This document shows, piece by piece, positions 33,801-45,414 of a stretch of 64,000 nucleotides of DNA. Both the position numbers and the translations under genes were made by a program. Within the stretch, counting starts at the first letter, position 1, and each line of letters starts with the position of its first letter. Source of the stretch: Rostrohypoxylon terebratum (taxonomy: Eukaryota > Ascomycota > Sordariomycetes > Xylariales > Hypoxylaceae). The stretch is taken from NCBI GenBank assembly GCA_022497145.1, contig MU385861.1, forward strand, positions 499,934 to 563,933, read 5' to 3'. The notes below the pieces were generated by a model, which was not told the origin of the DNA, did not search any database, and worked only from the letters and a program-made list of their open reading frames with translations.

Positions 33801-36800
33801 GAGAATTTCGTCGTTGGCGGTTAGGTCAGCTGGCTTGTCGGCTACCTTCTCGATGCTGAGTCGCAAATCGCTAAAGCCTTCGTGTAGGGCGTCCAGGATG
33901 TCCGTAGTGCCAGCATGGGGACGGAGTAGTTCTCCGCGTATACGTTCAATGCTGTCACGAATTGCTTCCAGAACATCTCTATTATCGCTCATCTGCGGTA
34001 CGTGGGGGACAAGTGAAGAGTTCACCGTATCTCGAAGCGACTCAATTTCTTGCCTGATCATGTCCCTGGAGCCATCCGAGGCTTTCGCAACAAGCTCCGA
34101 CACCTCTTCTTTAAAGATGTCAAAGCTGTTTACAACATTGCTCATGAGTTCCTCTTGGTGCGAAGAGCCGGAGGCTTTATCGACATAGGCTTCCATGTGT
34201 TCTCGCAGCTGGTCGAAATTACTAGTAAGGTTTGTCATCAGCTCCTCTTGGTCTGGGGTATTGGAGGTACTAGGGGCTTTGTCGGCGGAGTTCTCTACGT
34301 GCGCCCGTAATTGCTCGAGGTTGCTGGCAATATTTGCCATTAATTCCTCCTGGCCCGATGTTCCTGATACTTTTTCGACGAATTCATCCATGTGCACGCG
34401 GAGTTGCTCAAAGCCATTCTCCAGGTTGGCCATAAGCTCCTCGTGGTGAGAAGTACCGGCAGCTTGGTTGACGTAGCTCTCCATATGCGTCCTTAGCTGA
34501 TCAAAACCATCTCGGGTGGCGTCCAAGACTTGCTCCGTGTCTCGCCCGTTTGCAGCAACATTCTGCTTCGCCTCCTCGGAAACAGCCTTGAATTCTTCCC
34601 GCATATATTGCATAATATCATGAAGGCGCTCCATAATCTCGGTATTTTCTTCGCCACCATGAGGCACGAGTGCGGTACTGTGAGTAGAGTTTATTCCCTC
34701 CTTGACAGCGTCCAGTACGTCGTCTCGAGTTAGGTCACTAGTCGAGGGTACAATTGGGAACTCAAAGTCCTCAAGACACTCCCTAACAGCCTCAATTACA
34801 TCGTCCCGAGAGATACGAGCCGGTGCATCAACTTGTGGGGGCACGAAATGCTTCAGGCCCTCCACAATGGCCTGGAACACCTCATCCCGTGTAGCGCCTT
34901 GCGGGGCATCTGGACGTGGAACATACTGTTCTAGCCCTTCCCTAAGGCAATCAAGAACTTCGTCCCGCTCTAATCCAATCTGCTGGATCTCGATCTCGGG
35001 CTTGTAATTCTCCCAAGCATCTTTGACGGCCTCGATGACGTCATCTCGGCTGAGTTTTGGATCCTGGTGTCGTGTGGCTTCTGAGTCGCTCAAAGCAGTC
35101 TTCATGGCGTTGTAGATCTCCTGATAATCAATAGCAGGCTTCTCTACTTCGGACGACACACTATGATCCCGAAGACGGTGTGCCATGTAAACCCTGATCT
35201 GTTCCAAGCCTTCCTCCACAATCCTTGCTAATTCCGCCCGACTAGCAGTTTCGCTTTTGCTGGGGGATTTACCGTGCCAGTCATCCAGCTTCCTACTAAT
35301 CTCTCTACCCATCCCAAGAACCTCACCCCGAAGCTCTCGAACAAGGGCCTTAACCTCGGCTGTCATGCCTCCTGCTTGCGCGACGCTGTCTTTAACGGCA
35401 CGAATTGCCTTGGTAATATCATCGTTCAAGGCGTCATTCACTCGTGTTGTAACTGACGGTCTGCGATTATCTTTCCCGTTCATCAATTTCTCGACCCGGT
35501 GGTTCACCACACCGCTGATTTTGGATCCAGAATCATCACTACTGAAACTCATCGATCTGGCCTTGTCCAGCCGGCCACCATTTGTGGGGTGAGGCAAGAG
35601 CTCGCTAGATGTTTTCAGGTGGTGGATAAGCTCTTCCACTTTATCAGCTGAAGCCATGCCAGATAGCCTGTCGGCTAACTCGGACAGCCGACCGACAATT
35701 GAGTCTTGGCCATCTTTTGTACCCATATCTCTGATGATCTTTTCGAGTAGTGCCATCGTGGCAGGCGACGATTCGCCACCGACGAGGGACGGTGTGCTCA
35801 AGATAGACTCTCGATCAATGGAGGCCGCGAAACTATTCGGTGACGGGATCCTAGGGAGCGAGATTGGTCTTCCCATCTTCCCCGGTCCGGGTGACATACT
35901 ATTGAACGGTTTATTGTCAAGGTATAGCCCACCAGTATAGGTGTCTCGATGATACCGAGATGTTTCCGAGTTAGAATTCAGTGCCAGTTCACGCAGACTT
36001 TTTCGAATGTCTTCATCTCTGGCGTGTGTAGCCTCTTTGAGGCTCATCAAGTCGGTAGCATTGTCTCGACTTCGGCGGCTGAGTTGAGACATTTCTTTCT
36101 GGAGGGCGGTCGCGATGTTGGTCAGGGTGAGCAACTGGTTTGAGAGATGTTCTGTGGAGGGGTGCGGCCGCATCATAGGGGCAGAGTTGTTTGTAACAGT
36201 TGCCAATGGAGATTCCGTGTCTCGAGATGATACGGAAGGCATGTTTTGCAACGCCAACATGGTGGCAGATTGCGGTGGTGTGTTCTCACCAAGGATGCTC
36301 TGCGGTGGCTTCCTCCCGGAGGGGCGAACCATGGAGCTCAAATTCGGCGCCATGGGTGTAGGTGTGCCGGGAGCGGTGTTCTCCTTCTCAGCCGATCTCG
36401 AGTCTCTGTCGTACTCTCTGCCACGAGTTGGTGTTTGTGGTCTTGTTTGTGACCTTGCGGATCTATCTTTTTCTGGTGAGCCTCGAGGGGTTGAGCTCGC
36501 AGAGTCGCGATCCCTTGCGCCTTCGATCATCAGACTAAGGTCTCTAACGCTGCCTGGCTGCACAGACTGCATTCGTTTATGAGGGCTCCCCGCTCTTTGG
36601 ACTAGGGCGCGCTCAGGTGATGTGTCGTTCATACGTTTTGCGAGCGAGGGGACGAGTGCATGCTCGCGCGCCTTCTCGGTCAAGGCGGCGTGCGCAGATT
36701 GAATAGCTAGCGATGTGCCACTTCGCGACGGGCCTACACCAGGCGACTGAGGGTTCAACGGCAGAGGGGGTGGCGCCCGCTCCGGGTCAGAACTGTCCCA

Positions 36801-36961
36801 CCTAGAACTCTTGGTAAGTCTACGATACAGCCACATTGCTGAACAGATGCGATAGAAAACAAAATAGAGAAAACATACATCGGGACGATAGCTCCGATTG
36901 AAGAAGAATGTTGATGTCTTAGAGGCCGGTCGACCGGTGCGTCACGCTCGACCGGCGCCAT
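30819..36961 (-). CDS. Giant coiled-coil protein with internal helical repeats, function unknown
   Basis: Two exons, 36879-36961 and 30819-36801, give 2021 residues. The frame joins MAPVERDAPVDRPLRHQHSS to WDSSDPERAPPPLPLNPQSP through an intron with a GTATGT donor and CTAG acceptor. The N-terminal 300 residues are disordered, with Ser/Pro-rich and RSARSQTRPQTPTRG-like segments. The centre is almost entirely predicted helix and made of repeated units: RDDVIEAVKDAWENY-type units (about 35050-34690 in DNA), EELMANLENGFEQLRVHM-type units (about 34540-34080), and KEDLNEMEEMLRNMQESM-type units (about 33580-32940). A long uninterrupted coiled coil follows (TTIQLERSKAEQDQVETNL, RTILALRAEHDSLTRQK-like heptads). 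A basic stretch (KGRDAMSRKRVPGARSS) and an acidic C-terminal tail end the protein. It has no motor or ATPase motif, although such proteins are often loosely labelled chromosome segregation ATPase. A structural or scaffold role is inference. Confidence 0.85.
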
Positions 36962-38692
36962 GATCTAATGTTGCTGTCGGTTCTGTTTGAGGGATGGAAT
37001 GATATGTCTCGATGTTGCGAATTTGCGATGCGGCTAGAAAGCCGTATCACTAAGTGAGATATGTAGCAATTGCGTGGTAAATAACTAGCCTAAGCTAATC
37101 CCGTCCAAGTGGGAATGTTGGAAATGGGTATTGGAATAATTGGTGTTTTTGTTTAATGTTTGATCAGTCAGATATGACCGTCAGGTTGAGAGTGGGATTG
37201 ACGATAGAGATGACGGATATGATGGATATGGATGGGTATGATGGGTATGATGGGTATGATGGATATGATTGATACATAAAGATGGACGACGGGTTTGAAG
37301 ATTAGACAGGAAAAAAAAACGGAGCATGGGGGTTCATCTAAGAAGGTTCCTGGTAATATGTGACTACGGATAGCACCTGCTGCTCTGTTCGCACCCCGAG
37401 CTGGTTGTGCTAGCTGCTATTGTTATTTTGCACGGCTGTCCCGCTCTTGCGTACTTTCTTGTGTGGGACTATGTGGACAAACAATCGAGCTCCTGCCCAA
37501 TCCCAAACAAGTTTTATTGATCTGCAACGTCACAACGTTGCTGCCCCAGCAACAGAAGCACGGATCAAAATACGCAACCACTTAGCGAGACCCATCGAGA
37601 CCCAGCAAAGACCTAGGTCCTAAGTACTCATGTATTGGTACCAGTGTACCTTGCCGCCGGTCCTTGTATTTTATCTTATTATTTTGATCACTTTCAATTT
37701 TCCAATTCTCGTCACATCTTTGCCCTGCGGTTCATCACCATTGTCACCATACTCCGTATTTAAAGTATAATAATATCAATAAATTATTCATCCACATCTA
37801 CCACACATATTCTACCACATCACCGTCCCCGTTAGCTTCCAGAATCAATCCCGCTACTGCTACATTATCGAATTGTTTACAAAAATCTCAATACGCACAT
37901 ACCATAAAATTGTGGCTCGTGGGAAGCCCACTTTCAAGACATTCCCCCACGTGCGTCCCATATCCCCTGGGGATCTTATTTAGATTAATATTTCCGAAAA
38001 AACATGGTGCCATGTCTATTGTCTCAAGAACCGTCTGGGAGTATTGTATGTTTTCAAATTTGCTAGTTTCAAGATGTCGAATCAACGATCTACGAACGTA
38101 CTGCTAGGTAAACAATGCTTCTATACCTAGTAGTTCTATAATAGAGGTGAAGAGTTTACAAGTAACCGTCGTGACGGCCGTTTCATGCATTACCTATGTA
38201 TTTCCAAGGAGGGACCTGGAGTCAACAATCAGATCATCCGATGTCTGCCAGGGACCAGGGTTTCCCGTGCGTCCAATAGCCCTCTCACCTTCCGAACGCA
38301 TTGCCGGGTCCTGATCCGGAACCCCGTGCAAACTATACCTATACGGAGAAGAACTCGGAATCCGATATCAAGTGATACAGGAAGTCATCCTATATCACCT
38401 CCGTAAGATAAGAATGGAAGATTACATGCCTGCAAATGACACTGTGCACATTATCTTGCCTCATAGATTGAATGTCTTCATCGAAACCCCACCTATCCTA
38501 GACCTATGTACCTCTCAAGATCTATGTATATCACTCAAAACCGCAACACGGTGCTTTGTTATAAACTCATACTGTTTACCACAAGTAGTAATACAGGTAT
38601 TATGTAGTGTGCATGAACAAATGCGCTAAAAATCTCCAAGTCACAGATAGTGGCAACGATCATATGCGAGTATAACAAGCAACTCGAACATC
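36962..38692. other. Intergenic region upstream of coiled-coil gene
   Basis: A 1.7-kb region with a 9- to 10-bp tandem repeat near 37214 and a CCTAGGTCCT motif at 37611. No convincing gene. Reading frames of 65-85 codons show no family features. Confidence 0.5.
37214..37271. repeat. Tandem repeat (gggtatgat/ggatatgat)
   Basis: About six imperfect 9- to 10-bp units of gggtatgat or ggatatgat lie in a row, about 250 nt upstream of the coiled-coil gene start. Confidence 0.8.
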
Positions 38693-38790
38693 GGTCCGTT
38701 GGCCCAATGGTAAGGCGTCTGACTACGACTACGAGCCTCGTAGCATAACAGGTAATCAGGAGATTCTGGGTTCGACCCCCAGGCGGACCT
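38693..38790 (+). tRNA. tRNA-Arg (anticodon ACG) with 26-nt intron
   Basis: The acceptor arms GGTCCGT (38693-38699) and GCGGACC (38783-38789) pair fully, with one G-T pair, followed by discriminator T. The D arm is GCCC..GGC. The anticodon stem is TCTGA (38718-38722) with TCAGG (38756-38760). The T arm CTGGG-TTCGACC-CCCAG is at 38766-38782. The seven-base loop CT-ACG-A + A carries anticodon ACG at 38725-38727; an intron (38729-38754) is inserted after position 37, the canonical site. Runs of five T at 38794-38798 and 38803-38807 fit Pol III termination. Confidence 0.95.
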
Positions 38791-38793
38791 ACA

Positions 38794-38798
38794 TTTTT
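38794..38798 (+). terminator. Pol III T-run terminator
   Basis: Five T begin four bases after the tRNA end; a second T5 run follows at 38803-38807 as backup. Confidence 0.7.
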
Positions 38799-40193
38799 AC
38801 GATTTTTCTTGGAATAAAATTTCCATTTGCAGGTAATCTTTCCTTTTAGATTTTACTTAAAGCGTCAGAGTTACAATAATATGGATAGATATCCCAACCA
38901 CCACGGGAATTTACTGCAAGCCAATTTGTACTGTGCATGCATGTAAGAATAAACTTTCACCTAGCTCATCGAGTTGACACTTGGTGTTATTGAGGTATTT
39001 TTACCTATCTTATTATTGTAGGATGGACTTAAAGACGAGGTTTAGGACAGTTCATATGTCATTCATCTATTCTCCTGCCTTGCAAAAGCATATACATCCA
39101 TCCACTGTTGACGATGTCTAGCTTGGTTAGATAAGTTCCGGTGTTTGGTCGATATCGAACAAGTGGCTGCTACCTAGTAGTTGGAGGTAACCTACGCGAG
39201 ACGCGAGGCTTGAGTACGCATCACGAAATGAGAGACCGAAGAATGATCCAATATGAACAGGATACATAGAAGATATCACTCCCCATCCTTGCTCTCAAGC
39301 TACGTGGGCAAAAAGTGACACATTTTAGCTAGGTAATCATGATTCATGGGACTGGTACTAAAATGGCTTTATATCACTTAACTTCAAGTAATGAGATTCA
39401 TAAAGATATAGATTGTCTACTACCTACCTAGTACCTAAGCCTTAAGGAGATATAAAGAAACAATCTTAATATCAAAAATCATAGATCATCGACCTCTTGC
39501 GAAAACATTTATGGAGAATAAAGGTACCTATGTTGGTTGATCTCTAGTTTCAACTAAACTCGTTATACGATGATACTCCAGACCAAGTTTCAAAGAGTTC
39601 ATTTCTTTCCACGTTTAAGAACAGTTATTAAGGGCGAAAGTGCGCTTTTTTACATTATCTACCCAAAAATGGTTCATAAAGTACCTAGGCAAGTTTGAGA
39701 AGACTCATTCATCACTCATTGCAATGTCAGTCACATGCCAACTTAACTTACATATTTCCAGGGGCGAACTTTTCATTCTTGATAGGTATTCTAATTGTCC
39801 TCCAGGCTGTTTCCCACCGTGTTACCACATAAGTAGTCGTTTGGTTACACAGGTAGGTTTTAGTAGACTCAGTACCTAGAGTCCTAACCTAGACATTGTC
39901 TCGAAATGATTTGGTAGGTATTACTATCCTAGTTTTATCTATCTATTTCCTCGAAGCATTTGATTTTTCGTAATTGGTAAAAACCTACATCGTTTCGTTT
40001 TAGTTTCCTTCAGGCTTGATCATTCTTGGGGAAGGTAAAAAGAACACTCTCCGAAATTCCGAAATGGACGCTACTAACGAAATAAAATGGCGCAGGTCGA
40101 AATTTGAGCAAATCCCTCCAAATCGTGCAGTCCATCCACCCTTGCAAAAGGAAACAATTTCATATTGATTCAGTTGGTGCAAAAAAAAGGTCC

Positions 40194-40199
40194 AAAAAA
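40194..40199 (-). terminator. Pol III T-run terminator, partly duplicated
   Basis: On the minus strand the tRNA 3' end runs into T7 (including the discriminator base), then GGACC again and T8. The unit GGACC plus T-run is duplicated in tandem. Confidence 0.7.
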
Positions 40200-40297
40200 A
40201 GGTCCGCCTGGGGGTCGAACCCAGAATCTCCTGATTACCTGTTATGCTACATGACTCGTAGTCGTAGTCAGACGCCTTACCATTGGGCCAACGGACC
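40200..40297 (-). tRNA. tRNA-Arg (anticodon ACG) with 26-nt intron, second copy
   Basis: The mature sequence is identical to the tRNA at 38693-38790, in opposite orientation and 1.4 kb away. Acceptor arms are 40291-40297 and 40201-40207; 40200 is the discriminator. The intron again starts after position 37. It differs from the first copy at three of 26 positions (intron positions 8, 10 and 11), all in the loop-proximal part of the intron hairpin. Confidence 0.95.
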
Positions 40298-41006
40298 ATG
40301 TTGAAATAGGATCAATAGGTTGCTTTATGACTGAAGTTTTCCTGCGCTAATTGTATTCAAGTCGGATAATCGCCGGATATTTTCAATATAATAAAAAAAC
40401 CAAGACAAAGAAAGGATCCTGATTTGGGATTTGGCGGGAGAACTTTTTTTTTATGAAGGAAAAAAGCATACGCAATGACGGCCAACCTAGGAAGTTTTGG
40501 AGAATCGCAAATCTAGTATTGTGAACTTATAATCTTGTGTTGTCGTGGCTCTTATTGTGACCACCTAGTAGGTTAGGTGTTATGGATTACAAAAAAGGGG
40601 AGGGGTTAAGTTCAAATACACGATATACCTACCCGTAGCGAATCATCAATCGCTCCGAGTTTGGAAGTGAAGGCAGGAGAGAATCTTATAAGTAAAGAGC
40701 TATGTTATGCATTTAGGGGTTGGATGCATCAAATTTGGGAATGAGAATAAAACTACACGGATGTCTTGCTATTTCTTGACCTGCCAGATACATGATCCAG
40801 TGACAGATTACCTCAAGCAATCAAAATGCTCTTAAATTTTTTGCATTAGAGTCGAGTTTTCTTTTTCCAACTATTCACATCTAATAAGTCCCACGACCGA
40901 AAAACGCCGGCTCCGTCATATATACATGTAGCGGACTATCGGCGCCTAGATCTATCATTACACATACATGGGTCCCAAACAAGTCATACGCGCCCCGGAG
41001 GGCATT
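40298..41006. other. Intergenic region, tRNA to GGC1
   Basis: A 709-nt A/T-rich stretch holding the 5' flank of the second tRNA gene and the 3' end of GGC1. No gene is seen. Confidence 0.5.
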
Positions 41007-42317
41007 CTATTTCATCAGCGTGTCGAACGCTGGGATCAAGGTCTGGGCAAGCCAGAAAGAGAACACCAACTTCGGTCCAGTCATGAGAAGCTATCAAGTA
41101 TCAGCAAAAAAGCTCCGCGCAGAATAATATGAGACGCTTACCTTGGGTACTAATCCCTTGAAGAAACTAGAGAATCCTTCGTTCTTGGCCATATTGGACA
41201 AGATTCGGAAACCGCTCTCGGGGTTCTCAAAATTCCTGTTCTGAATACGAGTCTTGATGACGTCTAAGGGGGCGGAAACGACCAAAGAAGCCGAGGCACC
41301 GGCGATGGAAGCGATGAAATTTTGGAACCACGATGCCTTGTTGTAGTCGTTCAATCCGAAGACATATTCTTTGGTGAAGGCCGAGCCACCGAAAAGCTGC
41401 CCAATGTTAGTCAAGCACAAGTTTCCCGCACGGAGTTGGCCATACCGCGAAAGACCCAGGAGCATTTCGGGCCGCAGTCCATCCCCAACCTCTGTATAGC
41501 CCGAAGCCTTCGTCGGCGATGATTTTGAAAATACCACGTCCCCGGAATGCGTCTGGGTTCGTTTGACGCTTGATCTTGAGTACGTCTAGAGGAAGCAGGA
41601 CAATCTCGCCGATGCCGATCAGACTAGGATACATTAATCAATAAGTCCGCCAGACAGGAGTGATCTGTTTCGAAGCTTACCTTCCGGCAGTCGAGTGCAT
41701 AATTGCCTTTCCGGTCTTCTTTCCGAATGCGCTCTCGAAGTCCTTGCCGTAGTGCGCTGCGAGGTAATCCCGAGCAATTGGCTGGCCACCATACTTGTAT
41801 ATTCTTTGGGAAACCTAAATTGGATATTTAGTCATTTACCCTTCCACATACTATCCATATAGCATGAGGTACGGGAGTATGTCTGACCTTGTATCCTGCA
41901 GCGTAGCCCAAGCCCGGAAAGAGGGAAAAGAATTTGCGACCAAACGGTGCCTCTGCCTTCTCTTTGAAGATAACCTTGTTCAGCTCGCTAGAACTCCTGA
42001 TCTATACCACAATTAATATTGTATGCTATTGGACGTTCACATTTTGGTGGCTCACACCTTTGTCTGGTTGCTCATTAACCGCTTCGCGATAGTGTCGACC
42101 TTGAGATCTATTAGTGTTGCGACGTAATGGCTCGAGATGTATCTGCACGCACGGGATGAAAGACAGCCAGTTCGGCAATACCAGCAGAACCTGTATTCAA
42201 TTTGATTAGCTACCTATATGTTACGCTTGACACTGAGAATATATATGTGCGCCTACCGGAACCGAGGAGTCGAGCGAGATTCGACTCGCGCTCTTTGCCA
42301 GTGACCATAGGCGCCAT
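41007..42317 (-). CDS. GGC1: Mitochondrial GTP/GDP carrier Ggc1 (Yhm1)
   Basis: Eight exons give 301 residues: 42257-42317, 42153-42190, 42058-42099, 41888-42001, 41681-41814, 41446-41623, 41142-41396 and 41007-41090. The three carrier repeats are visible by their signatures HPVDTIAKRLMSNQTK, LPLDVLKIKRQTNP and APLDVIKTRIQNRN. The combination with PFGRKFFSLFPGLGYAAGYK, RGWGWTAARNAPGSFALFGG and GLVPKLLMTGPKLVFSF identifies the Ggc1/Yhm1 group, which exchanges GTP for GDP across the inner mitochondrial membrane and affects mitochondrial iron homeostasis. The first signature lacks the usual basic residue at its sixth position, as in family members. Gene structure is unusually fragmented, with exons of 38 and 42 nt. 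Introns are 43 to 70 nt. The start ATG at 42317 gives a short leader (MAPMVTGKERESNLARLL); a second ATG three codons later is possible. Confidence 0.95.
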
Positions 42318-43096
42318 AGCGAATTGCTATGTATGCGGGATGATTCCGTGTGATATTTCTATATTATTAGAAAATAATTTATCTGGTCACCTAGATTCGA
42401 CGGTTTGTAAGACTATAAGTATTGTCTTGAGCTTCAAGGACGAGCTGCGAGGATATCTAGGACTGCGGACTCGGCGGATGAAAACGCACAAGAGTAAAAT
42501 TTCAATCGCGCCGGAGATTTATGAAAAAAAAAAATCCCCCCCCAAAATACAGATATTTGCGACGAATTCTAGCACCACACTAGATAAAATAGCGGGGAGC
42601 TTGGGGAAGCTTCAGGGGTCATATAGGTATTAGTACCTAGCTGCCTAGGGATGATCCGAGCTTATCATCCCACCTGGACAGTGATAAGGATCCGCACAGG
42701 CACCTACCCCTCAAAGAAGCTACGCGGGCTGCCTGTAAGTTACGGAAGCAAGGCAGGATAGGGGGGGGGAGGGGGATGCACATAAATCATCCAGATTTAT
42801 GGACGTAGAGTGAATTAGAACGATTCGCAGGATTTGAATATGACTATAGCTAAAGCCATAGCAATTAGAAAGCTTCTTATTCCAACCAATTATAAATACA
42901 CATGTCACCTATCAGGGGCATGGAATCCACGATGTGATCCCACATCACGCAGCTCGGAATCGATGGCTAGTCGACTCTTCAATGTAAAACATGTAAACAC
43001 ACTTTTAAGCCCTCGGGCCAGACCTCCGTCAATTAACGCCGCCGATGCAAATGCAACTTTTCCCTCCAACCCTGGTATCATATGGGAGAATGAAAC
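42318..43096. other. Intergenic region, GGC1 promoter and RPC82 3' end
   Basis: No supported gene. A run of G (42762-42770) lies near 42765, and A- and C-runs at 42523-42543. Confidence 0.5.
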
Positions 43097-45414
43097 TCAA
43101 AAATCCCTAAAGACAGATACAATGTCGTCAAGTTTCGCAACCTGGCCGAGCAGCTTCTTCTCGATGTCGAGTAACTGAATGTACTCGTTATATACGTCAC
43201 CCCTGAGCCTATCCTCCTCAACGCCCTGCACGTCCTTTCGCTCGGCCAACTCGAGCACGCTCTTTTTCTTCTGACGCTCGACTTCTAATCGCTGAAAGCA
43301 GCGTACCATGGATTTATATGTGTTGTCCAGTATTCGTTGCAATGTCCTATCGAGATCGAAGAACCAGAAGAAGATCGTTCGAGCGGCTGCTCGATTGTTG
43401 TCTCGCGGCACCTCTTGCACGTCAAGAAATCCTGCCATTTCCATCTCTGCCATCTTGACATGCACGTCTGGCTTCTTCATAAGGGCCAGACCAGGCAATG
43501 TCTTGTCGTCGAGTTTACCCTTCTCCCTAAGGATCCGAGTGAGACGCAGTCCCTGACGGCCAAATCGATTTTCGATGATGGTATCAAGCTCGAGGAATTT
43601 CAAATGCTGTACAAGCGGTTCGAAATCGACTGTCCACTCGCCGAAATCACGCTCGCCACAGTGACGTACGAATCCCTGCGAACTTTCTGCTAGTATGAGG
43701 AGGTGTTGACGCATTTCATGTAATCGTCGTGAACCAACTGGGACGCCGTCTTCCTCCTGCATCTCTACGCCATTCGTGCCGTTTTGTCCGTTGAGTCCCA
43801 AATGACCTGCTGCCTCCCCGCTGTGGTCATAATCCTCGTCGTCTGATCCTATAATCTCTTCATCTTCCTCTAGTGTCTCTTTGAGTGTCGAGCCCTTGAG
43901 CTGCGGAGGATATCGTCGAAGTTTCTCTGCATATTTGATGTCGATGGTTCCCTCGCCATGTAATTTTCCGATGCCGGCAGACAAATCGATTGAAGGGCTC
44001 AATTGCTCGAAAACATCCTGGGTGGAAACCCGGGGTTCTATTGTGGCGCCATTATCATCTTCAACCTCTATTGATCGATCGACTTGACAGCGAGAAACCT
44101 TCTTCCCAAGAACATCGAGTAATGTTGCGTACACCTTTGCCGTAGTATCGCCGATCAAGTCTTCGACATATCGCTCAAGCTTAAGATTGCGAAGTTCGAC
44201 CGTGCACTTCTCGTAGTTCACTCGAACCGCAGTGTCAAACTAGATAAATTTGAGTAAGCTATGCTGATAAATGTGCATATAGTAAAACTCACCTGCTGCG
44301 CGACGATGTTTCTAGCCCCGTCGCCGAGATGCAAATTCGACACATCACCATTTACTAACTTCCGGCGCTTCGTAACAGGGCCGAGCGCAATTTCAATCTC
44401 AAGTCTTCTCTTTAAATGTGTGCTCTCTTGTTGGATCTCCTTCAACTTGTCTCTGACGTGCCTCTCGAATTCGGCGGTTTGCTTAGATCCCCGAATGCCA
44501 GTAGGGTAATCTGCTAGGTATGCTTGCTCGATCGAGCTCCTGAGATCCTGTGGAGATTGGTACATTGTCGGTACAATGGGCTCAAGGATACCGGCGGCAA
44601 TTAGCTGCGCAAGTGTGTCATGGACTTGATCATCCATATTTCTATCGTCATCCTCTGATTTCACGCTCGCTGAACCGTTGGCAACGCCATTGCTATTGCC
44701 GTTGATACTACCACTGGCATGGTCATGTCCATTTTGCAATGTTCCGTTGACAATTCCATTGCGGGTGGTGTGTCGATTCTTGAATGCTTCAACGAGATCC
44801 GAGATCTTCGCATGGCCATGTAGGAGAAGTTCGTGTACGAGGTAATGCGCATGCTGTCCGTACTTAGTCTGTACCATATCTAGTATCTTTCCCATCCGTA
44901 CGAGATTATACGCAGCGCTGTGGCTTGCTTCATAATGGGTGATATCGTTATCTTGGTCGGTATGGTGGAAGATGAGATTTAACTGGATGAGTACAGCAAT
45001 CCCATGGCGCACATGTCTTTGGTTTACGGAAGTGTGTTGCGCCAATTGTGCGACAGTTGACCTGCCTCGTGCGAGAAGGTCTGCAAATATGCGCTGCAAG
45101 ATTTGAACTTGTCAGTCCCAAACTTGCATGGTGTTGGTGGAGATTCTAGAGAATATCCAGTCTAGTTGCTTGGGGGCTTGAGGGGGGGAAACATACCGAT
45201 GGGAGCTGGCCATACAGCTCGCTGATGAGCAGAACACAAAGTTCCGCAACATTCTTTGTCTAGCATTGAAAATATTGTCAGTCTTTTGGTTAATGCAAAG
45301 GAAATTGGGAAATAAAAAATAGAAAGCTTTTAGTGCATCATCAAAAGAAAAGAAGAAAAGAGAAAAGAAAATGGACAACGACGGGAAAATAGGAGGTTGA
45401 CTCACAACTAACAT
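43097..45414 (-). CDS. RPC82: RNA polymerase III subunit Rpc82 (RPC3)
   Basis: Four exons, 45406-45414, 45197-45259, 44293-45093 and 43097-44239, give 671 residues. The N-terminus (NVAELCVLLISELYGQLPSR, then GRSTVAQLAQHTSVNQRHVR) is the first winged helix of the RPC82 family. Conserved blocks continue with NLIFHHTDQDNDITHYEASH, GPVTKRRKLVNGDVS, VRVNYEKCTVELRNLKLERY, FGRQGLRLTRILREKGKLDD and a C-terminal coiled coil (EVERQKKKSVLELAERKDVQ). Rpc82, with Rpc34 and Rpc31, forms the initiation subcomplex of RNA polymerase III, needed for tRNA and 5S transcription. Asn/Gly-rich (NGNSNGVANGSAS) and acidic inserts are disordered. Exon 1 codes only MLV before a GTGAGT donor; the TAG acceptor of exon 2 restores phase 0. 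All four exons join without frame conflict. Confidence 0.95.

Larger units (their letters stand above)
38791..40199. other. Intergenic region between two inverted tRNA genes
   Basis: A/T-rich DNA of 1.4 kb separates the two tRNA-Arg genes. Short frames (for example 39640-39879) have no recognised features. No transposon termini are seen. Confidence 0.5.

Noticed and set aside
36802..36878. Start of the coiled-coil protein at MWLYRRLTKSS
   Set aside because: That ATG lies inside an intron. Joining the upstream exon gives a conserved-looking start and removes the odd MWLYRR leader.
38693..40297. Inverted tRNA pair as ends of a mobile element
   Set aside because: Similarity stops at the tRNA borders, and no transposase frame or target duplication was found between them.
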